Source of the DNA: P36-A1 sp049478495
GTDB lineage: Bacteria > Bacillota_I > Bacilli_A > JAJDGJ01
DNA: 64,000 nucleotides
Direction: 5' to 3'
NCBI RefSeq assembly: GCF_049478495.1
Contig: NZ_CP168083.1
Span: 1,736,001-1,800,000, forward strand
Part shown: positions 24,787 through 33,745 of the stretch, in pieces
Numbering within the stretch: the stretch's first letter is position 1
How the letters are laid out: each line of letters starts with the position of its first letter
Notes under the pieces: generated by a model
What the model was told of the DNA's origin: nothing
The model's database searches: none
What the model saw: the letters and a program-made list of their open reading frames with translations, nothing else
Position numbers and translations under genes: made by a program

Positions 24787-26472
24787 TTAATTTTTTACGA
24801 CTAATTTATCTTGAAAAACTCTTTTTCCAAATACTAAAAGTTCATCTTCATCTTCTACTTTACTTACTTCTTCATTGCTTACTTCTACAAAATTTGGCAA
24901 TACTTCTCTTGGTGTAGGAAGGGTATTGTCTTTTAAGGCTTTAATATATGTTGCTCTTAAGCTATCCCATTCTTGTTTTACAAGTGCAAAGATGAAGCGC
25001 TTATTTTCATATATTTTTGCAGTTACATTTAGTATATCAGAAGCATTAATAGCATTGTTAATTAACATTGCAGAAGGCATGTCTTCTGCTACTACTATTA
25101 TAGCATCATTGCAGGCTGCAACTGGTATACTTCCTTCTAAGTAAGAAGCACTTAGTTTTGTATCCTCTCTATATAACAAATCATTAACTAACATCCATTT
25201 GTTTTTAACTTCTTTTAAGATATCTTTATTAGCACAAACTAATACATTCATTAATTCTTCTTGTGAAAGTATACTTTCTACATCAGCTTTTGGTATTTCT
25301 TCTTCCTTATTTAGAGGTATACTACTTTTGATACGTTCATAATTTTGTTTAAAGTTATTTGTTTTTTCTTCTTTATTCACTTCATGATTATTGCTTGATA
25401 ATTTTTGTGCTACTAATTCTTCTACTGGTTGAATACTATTTATAGTATTCATTTCAATTTTGTTAAAGTTAACACTTTTAATAATAGCAAGCTCTAAATA
25501 TAATTTTTTTGAATTATCATATTTTAGTTTTTCTAATGATTCATCTAATTTTTCAACCATGTTTAGTGAAAACTTTTTATCGTTATTATTATTAACTAAA
25601 TCATCCATTGCCATTGCTATTAATTCATTTATAACTTGTTTAAAATCAACTGCATTTTTACTTTGTTCATTTACAAAGTTTAAGGCTGGATTTAGTTCTT
25701 TATTTATGATTAAATCATATAATTTTTTTATTTCATCTTTACCAACTAAATCTAAAGCTTCATAAGTGTCTGCTAAGTTAATATTGTTATTTGTGTATAT
25801 CATTACTTGTTCTAAGATTGATAAAGCATCACGCATACCACCATCACTTAGTGAGGCAATTACTTTTAGTGCATCTAATTCATATGTTGCTTCTTCCTTA
25901 TTTAGAATCTCTTCCATACATTTAATAATTTCAGTCTCTTGAATTTTCTTAAAATTAAATTTTTGGCATCTAGATTTTATTGTTGGTAATACTTTATGTA
26001 GTTCAGTTGTTGCTAAGATAAAGCAAACATGATCTGGTGGTTCTTCTAAAGTCTTTAACAAGGCATTAAAAGCACCTTGAGACATCATATGAACCTCATC
26101 TATAATATAGACTTTTTTCTTACCCTTAATTGGTGCATACTTAACTCTTTCAATTAAGTCTCTAACTTCATCTACTCCATTATTAGATGCTGCATCTATT
26201 TCAATAACATCAGGATGTGCTCCCTCTTTAATTAATTGACAGTCTTCACACTCATCACAAATTTTTCCATCATGCATATTAGTACAGTTTAAGGCTTTTG
26301 CTAATAGTTTTGCAGTCGTTGTTTTTCCAGTTCCTCTTGGTCCTGAAAATAAATAGGCATGTGCAACTCGATCATAAATTATTGCATTTTTTAAAGTTGT
26401 TGATATCGCATCTTGTCCATATACTTGTTCAAAGGTTTGTGGTCTATATTTTCGATAAATTGATTGATACAC
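24787..26472 (-). CDS. dnaX: DNA polymerase III subunit gamma/tau
   Basis: 561 aa starting at a GTG at 26472 (read as MYQSIYRKYRPQTFEQV), because AGGAGG lies 8 bases upstream; the frame extends 26 codons further into tadA without similarity. It has Walker A GPRGTGKTTTAKLLAKALNC, a zinc module CDECEDCQ, the DEVHMMS Walker B and sensor 1 ATTELHKVLPTIKSRC. The C-terminal part from about residue 380 is the clamp loader/tau region. No obvious slippery site for a programmed gamma product was noted. It is 2 bp after tadA. Confidence 0.95.
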   Translation of the reverse strand: MYQSIYRKYRPQTFEQVYGQDAISTTLKNAIIYDRVAHAYLFSGPRGTGKTTTAKLLAKALNCTNMHDGKICDECEDCQLIKEGAHPDVIEIDAASNNGVDEVRDLIERVKYAPIKGKKKVYIIDEVHMMSQGAFNALLKTLEEPPDHVCFILATTELHKVLPTIKSRCQKFNFKKIQETEIIKCMEEILNKEEATYELDALKVIASLSDGGMRDALSILEQVMIYTNNNINLADTYEALDLVGKDEIKKLYDLIINKELNPALNFVNEQSKNAVDFKQVINELIAMAMDDLVNNNNDKKFSLNMVEKLDESLEKLKYDNSKKLYLELAIIKSVNFNKIEMNTINSIQPVEELVAQKLSSNNHEVNKEEKTNNFKQNYERIKSSIPLNKEEEIPKADVESILSQEELMNVLVCANKDILKEVKNKWMLVNDLLYREDTKLSASYLEGSIPVAACNDAIIVVAEDMPSAMLINNAINASDILNVTAKIYENKRFIFALVKQEWDSLRATYIKALKDNTLPTPREVLPNFVEVSNEEVSKVEDEDELLVFGKRVFQDKLVVKN

Positions 26473-26474
26473 AA

Positions 26475-26915
26475 CTAGTCCCTCCTTTTGTTGGTAAAGT
26501 ATTCTTTCAGCAATGATTTTGCCTCTTCTTGTAAAAGACCAGGTGTCCAATGGATTTTTTTGTCATCCTTGAAAAACTGGTTTGAAATAATACTTCCTTT
26601 TTTTAAGTCAAACGCTCCAAAATAGACACGTTTAATTTTTGCATTTATTAAAGCTCCATGACACATCATGCAAGGTTCTAAACTTACATAAATACTGCAT
26701 GCAGATAAATCACTGGTATTTAAATATTTGCAAGCTTGATCAATAGCATTAATTTCAGCATGATTTAAAGAATTTTTACTACTAAAATTAGTGTTATGTG
26801 CTCTTGCAATTATTTTATTGTTATAAACTATAACAGCTCCTACAGGAACCTCATCTTTTTCAAATGCGATTTTAGCTTCTTTTAAAGCTTCATTCATATA
26901 ATAAAGATCATTCAT
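26475..26915 (-). CDS. tadA: tRNA-specific adenosine deaminase
   Basis: 146 aa. It converts adenosine 34 of tRNA-Arg(ACG) to inosine. The zinc and catalytic residues are in HAEINAID (His52, Glu54) and PCMMCHGA, followed by RVYFGAFDLKKG. RBS AAAGGGAGAAAAGC is before the ATG. It stands between the SRP RNA and dnaX in one direction, so it may be read through from the SRP promoter. Confidence 0.95.
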   Translation of the reverse strand: MNDLYYMNEALKEAKIAFEKDEVPVGAVIVYNNKIIARAHNTNFSSKNSLNHAEINAIDQACKYLNTSDLSACSIYVSLEPCMMCHGALINAKIKRVYFGAFDLKKGSIISNQFFKDDKKIHWTPGLLQEEAKSLLKEYFTNKRRD

Positions 26916-26938
26916 AGCTTTTCTCCCTTTAAAAAAAA

Positions 26939-27013
26939 GCTAGCACACAGAAGATACTCCTTAAGGCTGCTACTTTCCAGTCCTGACCTGGTTCGAAGTC
27001 TTCTATTGCTAGC
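26939..27013 (-). ncRNA. ffs: bacterial small signal recognition particle RNA (4.5S-like)
   Basis: About 75 nt. The ends GCTAGC/GCTAGC pair; the apical part contains GAACCAGGTCAGG, GGAAA and AGCAGCC, the universally conserved Ffh-binding helix 8 (domain IV) motif. The arms around it (AGAAGACTT with AGTATCTTCT) complete the rod. Eight U residues follow as terminator. A good promoter is at 27020-27048, and position near tadA-dnaX matches many Bacillota. It has no Alu domain, so it is the short form. Confidence 0.93.
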
Positions 27014-27019
27014 AAATAT

Positions 27020-27048
27020 ATTATAACATTATCTTTTTCTCATTTCAA
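27020..27048 (-). promoter_or_regulatory. SRP RNA promoter
   Basis: Minus strand: -35 TTGAAA (27043-27048), 17-base spacer, -10 TATAAT (27020-27025). The start would be at about 27013, precisely the 5' end of the predicted RNA. Confidence 0.82.
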
Positions 27049-27367
27049 CAATACACTTATTATTACACATTTTTTTTATATTCTATAAAGTACTAAGTTA
27101 AATTACTCATTATTAGATTATTTCCATAATTAACTCTTGCATTCATGCACTACTAATTTATAATAATTAACTATCTTTATTTTTTTAGAAAGTATGATTA
27201 ATATAGAAACATGTGTGAATAAACTTTTAAGTATAGTAGATAGATAGTACCCTATTATGTCTTAAAGTTATAAAATTATTATCAGTTTTATAATGTTCAG
27301 TGTTATTGTTAACAATTAAAGGATAGCTTGTATTTTACAAAATACTTTATAATCACAGTTATCATTA
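27049..27367. other. intergenic stretch, no gene seen
   Basis: Apart from the SRP promoter at its edge it holds only AT-rich sequence; there is no open frame with an RBS and no stable hairpin with a T-run. Confidence 0.6.
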
Positions 27368-28573
27368 TTACTTATTAGCTAAGGTCGCATGTAATTGCTT
27401 ATTAACAACAAATTGATTTAAAATAAATGTCAATAAGAACATTATTGCCCCGGCAATTAATGGTCCAAATACATAATGAGAAAGTATTAGACCCCCACCT
27501 GTAGTTCCAACAAATGTACCTAAAGATTGCACTGCCTGATTTATTCCAATCAGGGCACCTTTTTCATTTCCTTTATCAACTTTTGTGATAATATCTTGTA
27601 TTAAGGCTATAAATGTAGTATTTAATATTGTTGATAACATTAAGCCTATCCACATTAATAATGGTGAAGTAAAGGCAGCCATAAAAGCTAATAAACTACA
27701 ACCTATTGAAGCTAGTGATAACATTGGTAAATAATCATAATTCTTTCTCTTACTTTTAAATAATTTAGGTTGAACTATAAAACTTGCAAGTCCAGCACTT
27801 AAATTAAAGGTTGCCACAAACAATCCAATAAAACCACTTGTTTTATTAAAACCACTATTTAAGATTACTGATGATTGTGCAAAGGTTAGTTGATATGAAA
27901 CTATATTAAATAAAGTTATTAGTAAAATATATTTTAATGCTGTATCAGAATATCTTGTTAATAATTTGCCATTTTCTTTAAAGACATTAAATTTTATATC
28001 TTTTATTGAGGCTTTTTTATTAACAGGACTATCTACATAAAAGTATAATATAATAGCACTTATTAAACTTGCTATTGCTTGAACAACAAAAACCATTCTT
28101 GGATTCAAGAGATCACCTATATAGCCACCTACTGCATATCCAAAAAAGACGCCAATTGGAAGTAGTAATGCTGCTATTCCTAAATACTTAGCTTTTTCAT
28201 CAAGATCATGTGCCTTATCTGATATATAAGCATAATGGACTGTTGTTGTTATAACTGCAAAGCCTCCTGAAATAAACCTGAAAATAGCTAACTGTCCTGG
28301 ATCGCTCAAGAATATGAAACCTAGTTGACCAAAGGCATATCCTCCTGGCCCTAAAAAGGCTATTTTCCTGGAAAAATCATCAGATATTTGTCCCCATAAA
28401 GGTGCAAATATAAATTGTGCTAATGCCATAACACCTAAAAGAACTCCAGTCATGTAAACTGGGGCATTTATATCTTTTATGTATTGTGGAGTTACAGGAT
28501 GTCCTAAATTATATATTGAATAAACTAATAAGTGTAATACTAAAAAGCCAATTATATGTTTGTTTTTTTTCAT
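27368..28573 (-). CDS. MFS transporter
   Basis: 401 aa from the ATG at 28573 with GGTGAT upstream. Twelve predicted membrane helices; motif A appears as GQISDDFSRKIAF, and the sixth/seventh-helix loop is basic. The conserved GFFGYAVGGYIGD-like motif C region reads FFGYAVGGYIGDLL, which is a mark of drug:H+ antiporters (DHA1). The substrate is unknown. The gene is divergent from the TagF-like gene, 71 bp between starts, so the two could share control. Confidence 0.85.
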   Translation of the reverse strand: MKKNKHIIGFLVLHLLVYSIYNLGHPVTPQYIKDINAPVYMTGVLLGVMALAQFIFAPLWGQISDDFSRKIAFLGPGGYAFGQLGFIFLSDPGQLAIFRFISGGFAVITTTVHYAYISDKAHDLDEKAKYLGIAALLLPIGVFFGYAVGGYIGDLLNPRMVFVVQAIASLISAIILYFYVDSPVNKKASIKDIKFNVFKENGKLLTRYSDTALKYILLITLFNIVSYQLTFAQSSVILNSGFNKTSGFIGLFVATFNLSAGLASFIVQPKLFKSKRKNYDYLPMLSLASIGCSLLAFMAAFTSPLLMWIGLMLSTILNTTFIALIQDIITKVDKGNEKGALIGINQAVQSLGTFVGTTGGGLILSHYVFGPLIAGAIMFLLTFILNQFVVNKQLHATLANK

Positions 28574-28644
28574 TTTAATCACCAATATAATTATAACACA
28601 AGTAAAAGTAATTTATGATATAATTGTATCGGGTGATAAAAACT

Positions 28645-29835
28645 ATGAAAAGGCTACTAATAAGAACTATTGTTTTTTTAAAAAACAACTACTATAAAAT
28701 TAAATGTTTTATTGCATATCTACTTACAAAAACAGATAGTAATACTATTCTTTTTGAATCATATGCTGGAAAATATTATAATGACAATCCCTATGCTATT
28801 TTTAAAGAGTTAACTAAATCTAATAAATATAATTTAGTCTTTGCCTTAAAAAATAATGATGACATTGAAAACTTTCAAAGACTATATCCTAATTGTCTTG
28901 TTGTAAAATCACATAGTTTTAAGCATTTTAAAATGTTAAAACAAGCTAAACTTTGGGTATTTAATTATAAGAGTCCTTCTTATTTTAAAAAAGCTAAACA
29001 GACTTATTTTTTACAAACTTGGCATGGAATACCACTTAAAAAACTAGGCTGTGATATTGAAAAAACAAATAATTATTTCTATCGTTCTTTGCAAACTTAT
29101 CAACAAATGATTGATAGCTACATTGATGAAGGGGCTAAATGTGATTATTTTATTAGTCCTAGTGATTATGCTACTAAGCATTTAGTAAGTGCTTTTAAAT
29201 TAAATGAAAACAAAATAATTAAAACAATGTATCCACGTAACTTAGATATTCTTAACTTTGATGTCGAAGATATTATTAATTTTAAGAAAATGCATAATAT
29301 TGCTGAAGCTAAAAAGATTATCTTATATGCACCTACATATCGTGATAATAATAAAAGCTTGATAGCTGGTTATAGTAATAATGGTTTAATAGATTTAGAT
29401 AAGTTTTCTAAGTTATTAAACAAAGAATTTGTTGTATTGTATAAACCTCATTATTTAATAAAGAATAATGTTGATTTATCTAAATATTCTAACATTATTG
29501 ATGTTAGTAATTATCAGGATATAGCTCAACTATATCCAATTGCAGATATTTTAATCACTGATTATTCTAGTGTTTATTTTGATTATGCCTTGCTTAAAAG
29601 ACCTATATACTTTTATATGCCTGATTTGAGTAATTATAAAGATGAATTACGTGGCTTTTATATAAATATAAATAATGATTTACCAAATGATTATCACATA
29701 TCTCTTAGTAAATTATGTTATGATATAAATAATTCACAATTAAATTACATAAAATATAATAAATTTTATGAAAAGAATAAATACTATCAATATGATTTAG
29801 ATATTGATAAATTACTAAAGGGGGAATTGCACTAA
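28645..29835 (+). CDS. CDP-glycerol:glycerophosphate glycerophosphotransferase family protein (TagF/TagB-like)
   Basis: 396 aa from the ATG at 28645 (RBS GGGTGAT). The catalytic region shows LQTWHGIPLKKLG, CDYFISPSDYATKHL, KIILYAPTYRD, VLYKPHYL and ADILITDYSSVYFDYALL, which are the conserved histidine and acidic/serine motifs of TagF/TagB. It uses CDP-glycerol (or CDP-ribitol) to extend polyol phosphate on a lipid carrier, so it would build or decorate a teichoic-type polymer at the inner membrane face. No signal peptide, an N-terminal basic amphipathic stretch instead. It is joined by a TAATG overlap to the M20 homologue, so the two are translationally coupled. Confidence 0.88.
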   Translation: MKRLLIRTIVFLKNNYYKIKCFIAYLLTKTDSNTILFESYAGKYYNDNPYAIFKELTKSNKYNLVFALKNNDDIENFQRLYPNCLVVKSHSFKHFKMLKQAKLWVFNYKSPSYFKKAKQTYFLQTWHGIPLKKLGCDIEKTNNYFYRSLQTYQQMIDSYIDEGAKCDYFISPSDYATKHLVSAFKLNENKIIKTMYPRNLDILNFDVEDIINFKKMHNIAEAKKIILYAPTYRDNNKSLIAGYSNNGLIDLDKFSKLLNKEFVVLYKPHYLIKNNVDLSKYSNIIDVSNYQDIAQLYPIADILITDYSSVYFDYALLKRPIYFYMPDLSNYKDELRGFYININNDLPNDYHISLSKLCYDINNSQLNYIKYNKFYEKNKYYQYDLDIDKLLKGELH

Positions 29836-30989
29836 TGAATTTAATGTATAACTATGCACAAAGTGTCTATAACTATCAAAGAAACTTAAGACAGTATTTT
29901 CATAAATATCCTGAACTAGGTGGTGTTGAAGCTGTTACACAGTTGAAAATAATAGGAGAGCTAAAAAAATTAGGTATTGAGTATGAAATAATAGATCATT
30001 CTGTTATTGCATATTTAACTCACCATAGTAAGGAACCAGCCATTGCTTTAAGATGTGTTATGGATGCTTTACCTATACAAGAAAGAACTAATTTAGAATA
30101 TAAATCTAGTTATAATAATATCATGCATGCTACTGGTAATGATTTATTAATGGCTAGTGCTTTAGGTATCTTAAAGGTTTTAAAAGAACATGATACACAG
30201 TTCAAAAGAAACGTTGTTGTAATATTTGAATCGGATAGTTATCGTTATTCGCAGTCTAAAAGAATTTTAGATAACGATAAGTTAAATAAGATTAAATATA
30301 TTTACTCATTATTTCCTTCGGCAAACACTAAAATAAACACTGTTGATATTACTCCAGATCAATCATTTATTGGTACTGAATTTTTAACAATCAAATGGTA
30401 TGGTTATAGTACTGCTGCTGGATATGCTCATAATTCTGAAGATACTATTTTAGCATCATCAACTTTTATTACACAACTAAGATCAATGATTGCAAATCAT
30501 ATGTCACCAGATAAGATATATTCTATTACTTGTACTAAAAGTAATGGTGGTTTTTTCCACAATATGACTGCTGATTATTCTGAACTAGCTATTAATGTTC
30601 GGTTTGATAGTTTTGAAACTAAGAAAATCATTCATGAAATGATTAATAGACTTATTGATATGGTAAAGACATCTTTTAAAGTAGAAACATCTATTACTAT
30701 TGATAATGTTATCGCACCTTTTACCAATAATATTGAAGCTGGTAATTTCGCCTTACAGTCTTTGCATCGTTTAAGTAATAAATTATCATTTGAGTATTCT
30801 AATCCTTCAATGTTTGCAACTAGCTTTTCTGAATATTTAGAACACTATAAAGGTGCTATTATCTTATTTGGAGTAGAAGATCATCGCGTCTTAAACCAAC
30901 CTTTATATAACAGTGCTTTTGCACCTGATGATCGCGGAATGACAAGTGCTACTGCTTTATTCCTACAATTAGTTCAAGACTTTAAATAA
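29835..30989 (+). CDS. M20-family amidohydrolase homologue lacking metal ligands (putative pseudoenzyme)
   Basis: 384 aa with the architecture of M20D amidohydrolases (N-acetyl-diaminopimelate deacetylase, hippurate hydrolase): FHKYPELGG, ALRCVMDALPIQERT, VVVIFESDS and a C-terminal DDRGMTSATALFLQL. However, family HACGHD is HATGND here, the metal-bridging Glu-Glu (family QPAEEG) is replaced by ESDSYR, the HxGHxxxPH segment becomes YSTAAGYAHNSED and the last ligand His is Asn in LNQPLY. All positions that normally bind the two metals are changed while the rest is kept and the frame is undamaged. I infer a conserved non-catalytic protein, perhaps a partner of the TagF-like enzyme. Start overlaps that gene by one base; another ATG follows three codons on. 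Confidence 0.8.
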   Translation: MNLMYNYAQSVYNYQRNLRQYFHKYPELGGVEAVTQLKIIGELKKLGIEYEIIDHSVIAYLTHHSKEPAIALRCVMDALPIQERTNLEYKSSYNNIMHATGNDLLMASALGILKVLKEHDTQFKRNVVVIFESDSYRYSQSKRILDNDKLNKIKYIYSLFPSANTKINTVDITPDQSFIGTEFLTIKWYGYSTAAGYAHNSEDTILASSTFITQLRSMIANHMSPDKIYSITCTKSNGGFFHNMTADYSELAINVRFDSFETKKIIHEMINRLIDMVKTSFKVETSITIDNVIAPFTNNIEAGNFALQSLHRLSNKLSFEYSNPSMFATSFSEYLEHYKGAIILFGVEDHRVLNQPLYNSAFAPDDRGMTSATALFLQLVQDFK

Positions 30990-30995
30990 TTACAG

Positions 30996-31034
30996 AAAAA
31001 GACTAAACCACATTATGTGCAGTTTAGTCTTTTT
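30996..31034 (+). terminator. terminator of the tagF-like/M20 operon
   Basis: AAAAAGACTAAAC pairs with GTTTAGTCTTTTT around a 13-base loop. Six bp after the stop. Confidence 0.85.
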
Positions 31035-31296
31035 ATTATTAATTTTAGCTAGTTTACAGACTTATCTTCACTTGCCCATACTATAGTTTTAAAAGTTGTA
31101 GATATCAAGTATAATTATTCCCAGTAATTTTATTGACACCTTTATTATAAGTCTAAAACATTCATTTATGTATATTATTATTTAATTAATATTCTATTAA
31201 TTGTTATTAAGCTACTATTATTTTTTAATATTCTTAGAAGTTAACTATTAATAAAGAATTATTGAACATAAGTGTATCATTAGTTGCATTATCTAA
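31035..31296. other. intergenic stretch, no gene seen
   Basis: AT-rich, no frame with RBS, no hairpin with a clear T-run after the one at 30996-31034. It may hold the terminator-less end of the marR transcript. Confidence 0.5.
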
Positions 31297-31743
31297 TCAT
31301 TTTGGAAATTTCTTATGTAGTGTACCATTAAGATTTTTCAACATTGTAATTAATGATAACTTATCATATTCTCCAAGTACACCTAAAACATCAAAATAGA
31401 AGCATTCTACTTCTGATTGTATTTCATTTAGCATAGCATCACCTTTTTCAGTTAAGCTAACTAAGCGGCTTCGTTTATCAATTATATTTGCTTTTCGTTC
31501 TATTATACCTTCATCTTCTAAGGCATTTAAGAATTTAGTAACATTCGACTTATTTACTGACATGTTTGAAATTATAACATCTTGTCCTATTTGTCCATAA
31601 CTACCTGTAATTTCCATTATGTAATAATGTTGTGGCGTTATGTTAAATGGTTCTAATGTTTTAGTTAGAAAACTTGTTATACCTAGATCAAATGCGTGTA
31701 ATTGATTTATAATTTCAAATTCTATTTTTTCTCTCTTATACAT
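31297..31743 (-). CDS. MarR-family transcriptional regulator
   Basis: 148 aa from the ATG at 31743, with GGGTGG about 8 bases upstream; a GTG start four codons earlier is possible. The winged-helix part reads YYIMEITGSYGQIGQDV, SNVTKFLNALEDEGIIERKA and the wing RSRLVSLTEKGDAML, clear MarR signatures. It is transcribed away from the NifX-like gene, across a 190-bp gap with a palindrome at 31892-31909. The ligand is not evident. Confidence 0.86.
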   Translation of the reverse strand: MYKREKIEFEIINQLHAFDLGITSFLTKTLEPFNITPQHYYIMEITGSYGQIGQDVIISNMSVNKSNVTKFLNALEDEGIIERKANIIDKRSRLVSLTEKGDAMLNEIQSEVECFYFDVLGVLGEYDKLSLITMLKNLNGTLHKKFPK

Positions 31744-31891
31744 ATATTCTACCACCCTTAATTGTTAATTATTGTTTCATTATACCATTTTTATAACAAA
31801 TCATACAAACATTGTTATTTATAGATTTTTAAAATATTTTTCTTTTAATATCATTGGATAATGTCTTTAGTATCAACATTCATGCTTTTTT

Positions 31892-31909
31892 TGATAAGTT
31901 ATGTTATCA
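31892..31909. promoter_or_regulatory. likely MarR operator over the NifX-like promoter
   Basis: The imperfect palindrome TGATAAGTTATGTTATCA overlaps a -35-like TTGATA (31891-31896); a -10-like TATAAG follows at 31912-31917 with short spacing. Position between the divergent marR and the NifX-like gene suits repression by MarR. No experimental support. Confidence 0.5.
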
Positions 31910-31931
31910 TTTATAAGAAAGGAATGATATT

Positions 31932-32291
31932 ATGAAAATTGCAATGCCTTATGAAGATGGTAAGATTTTTCAACACTATGGAAAAAGTAAACAAGTTATC
32001 ATTTATACTATAGAAGAAGGTAAAGTTTTAGCTGAAGAAGTTATAACTTTAGATTTAAAACCAGAACAATCAATTGCAAATGTCTTAAAACAAAATGGTG
32101 TTAGTACTATTGTTGTTGGACATTTAGGTCAAGGAGCTATTGATTCAATTGAAAAAGAAGGACTTGATATTATTAGAGGTATTGATTTAGATACTGCTAC
32201 TGTTGCACAAATGTATGCTGATGGTTCTTTAAAATCTAACAATCAAGACGTTTGCGATCATGATCATGATCATAGTCACAATCATCACTAG
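31932..32291 (+). CDS. NifX/NifB C-domain-like dinitrogenase iron-molybdenum cofactor family protein with His-rich tail
   Basis: 119 aa. MKIAMPYEDGKIFQHYGKSK is the usual beginning (NifX-NifB superfamily, RNase-H-like fold), with VLKQNGVSTIVVGHLGQGAI in the middle. These small proteins bind Fe-S or other metal clusters even in bacteria without nitrogenase. The C-terminus DHDHDHSHNHH is a metal-binding tail. RBS AAAGGAATGATATT before the ATG. It is divergent from marR, which may therefore sense a metal or oxidative signal. No nitrogenase genes are seen, so a role in nitrogen fixation is not implied. Confidence 0.85.
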   Translation: MKIAMPYEDGKIFQHYGKSKQVIIYTIEEGKVLAEEVITLDLKPEQSIANVLKQNGVSTIVVGHLGQGAIDSIEKEGLDIIRGIDLDTATVAQMYADGSLKSNNQDVCDHDHDHSHNHH

Positions 32292-32635
32292 TATAAGTTA
32301 TTATTAGTTAAGCACTACAATTCTTTATTTAGTAATTATTACTATTTAAATTATTGTCGTGTTTTTTTATTATGTATTCATTGTCATAAACTTAAAATAT
32401 TTAACTTTTTAATTTATAGATATTCATATAAATCTAATGTAATAAATTACTAAGCATAAAGTTAAGAATAATATTAAAAGTTAATAAAATTTAGATTTAG
32501 CTTAAATTATAGTAAATTTTAATTATATATTACTATAATATATAGTAATGAAATGATAATTATATATAATATAATTATACTTAACTATGAAAGAAGAATT
32601 TTATAAAAAAAATTATAAGTGTTTTAGGAATCGTT
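32292..32635. other. intergenic stretch with an out-of-frame signal-peptide start at an A8 tract
   Basis: Very AT-rich. From 32594 to 32635 the frame of the downstream protein is open and encodes KNFIKKIISVLGIV-type residues, a normal signal-peptide n-region, but the only ATG nearby (32587) is one base out of frame, separated by eight A (32605-32612). Removal of one A would join them. TATAAT at 32565-32570 could be a -10. Otherwise nothing recognisable. Confidence 0.5.
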
Positions 32636-33556
32636 ATGTTTTGTTTTATATCATGTTATATTCAACAAACAATTAAAGCAGAAAAAGTTAAAGATTACAC
32701 TTGTTTACTTCAAGAAATAACAAAGTACAGCAAATCAAATCATGGTTTGCATGTTAAATCTAATTTATCAATATCCAAAATTAACAATATGCAAGATGAT
32801 ATCGAAAATATTCTATTAGATTATCCCTTAAATGTTAGAGAAGAATATTATGCAAATAAGTTAAATGAAATTAATCAAATTTCTTGCAACTCTTTCGCTA
32901 ATAAAATGTCAACATCACTTGACTATAACTCTTACAATGAAACAACAAATATTAATAATGCAGTTAGGAGTTATCAGTTTATTTCCTTTGATAACACTCC
33001 GACATTAATTATAATGCAAGATGTTAAGGATAATACTGAGAGTAAATCTATAAGCACTTTGAGCAATGATTTTAACTTAAACGGATACTCTTACAGTAAC
33101 CTTAAAACAAATCTAAAAAAATACAATATAAATAAATTGTATAATAGATGTTCTGAAAAAGAAAGACTCCAAAAAAAATGTATAGATAGTCTAAATTTAT
33201 ATTGGAAAAATAATGGTTCTAGAATGTTTACATATTCTATATATAATGGAGCAGGGAAGATATCATTAGCTCAACACTATACAATCAATCCGAACAAAGG
33301 ACTTTTATTTAGATATTACGACTTTACTGGAAAAAATGGCTTTTTCACAATGTCACATCGCGTTATTTCGCAAGATAAAAAAGCTGATAATGTTGGCGAA
33401 AACATAGATTTAACTATTGAAGTAACTTCTAATATTGGATTACCTAATATTGGTATAGGTGTAACTAAAACGGCTAAGATGTTAAGTTTAGTTGAAATTA
33501 TTCAATGGAGAAGTAATGAAATGAGAATAGCACAATATGGCAGAACTAGATCTTAA
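32636..33556 (+). CDS. unrecognised exported protein
   Basis: 306 aa from the first in-frame ATG (32636), which has AGGA 6 bases upstream. I do not recognise the family. The start MFCFISCYIQQTIKA followed by EKVKDYTC looks like the end of a signal sequence (FISC could be a lipobox, or cleavage after IKA), and the positively charged part lies upstream in frame without a start codon. The body is hydrophilic, rich in Asn, Ser, Lys and Tyr; there are no internal membrane helices. The C-terminal third (from about residue 200) has alternating beta-type sequence such as GLLFRYYDFTGKNGFFTMSH and NIGLPNIGIGVTKTAKM. It is followed 18 bp later by a small membrane peptide gene and then a transposase relic, so it may be mobile cargo such as a toxin or surface factor; this is only inference. 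Confidence 0.6.
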   Translation: MFCFISCYIQQTIKAEKVKDYTCLLQEITKYSKSNHGLHVKSNLSISKINNMQDDIENILLDYPLNVREEYYANKLNEINQISCNSFANKMSTSLDYNSYNETTNINNAVRSYQFISFDNTPTLIIMQDVKDNTESKSISTLSNDFNLNGYSYSNLKTNLKKYNINKLYNRCSEKERLQKKCIDSLNLYWKNNGSRMFTYSIYNGAGKISLAQHYTINPNKGLLFRYYDFTGKNGFFTMSHRVISQDKKADNVGENIDLTIEVTSNIGLPNIGIGVTKTAKMLSLVEIIQWRSNEMRIAQYGRTRS

Positions 33557-33574
33557 TAAAAAGGAGCATAAACT

Positions 33575-33745
33575 ATGATTTTTTCAATATTACCAGGATT
33601 GATATTATTGTTTTTTATTGTATTAATATTATATATTACTATAATGTTAGCAGTAAAAGATGGTATCAATAATTCAAAAATGTATAATGATAATTATTCA
33701 ATAAAGGATCTTTTCTTTGATAAAAAGAATCGTAAAGATGAATAG
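33575..33745 (+). CDS. 56-aa single-span membrane peptide
   Basis: Begins MIFSILPGLILLFFIVLILY with a strong RBS AAAAAGGAG 8 bases before the ATG. One membrane helix (about residues 5-27) is followed by a charged cytoplasm-like tail ending DKKNRKDE. It is in the same direction as, and 18 bp after, the unknown exported protein, so they are likely an operon. Possible immunity or accessory peptide, but nothing in the sequence proves it. Confidence 0.65.
   Translation: MIFSILPGLILLFFIVLILYITIMLAVKDGINNSKMYNDNYSIKDLFFDKKNRKDE

Noticed and set aside
26939..27013. A GGTTCGA-like piece that could suggest a tRNA T-loop
   Set aside because: The minus strand folds into the SRP RNA rod with the conserved AGGTCAGG/AGCAGCC motif and has no cloverleaf.
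31932..32291. Nitrogen-fixation function for the NifX-like gene
   Set aside because: No other nif genes are present and this small family is common in non-fixers.
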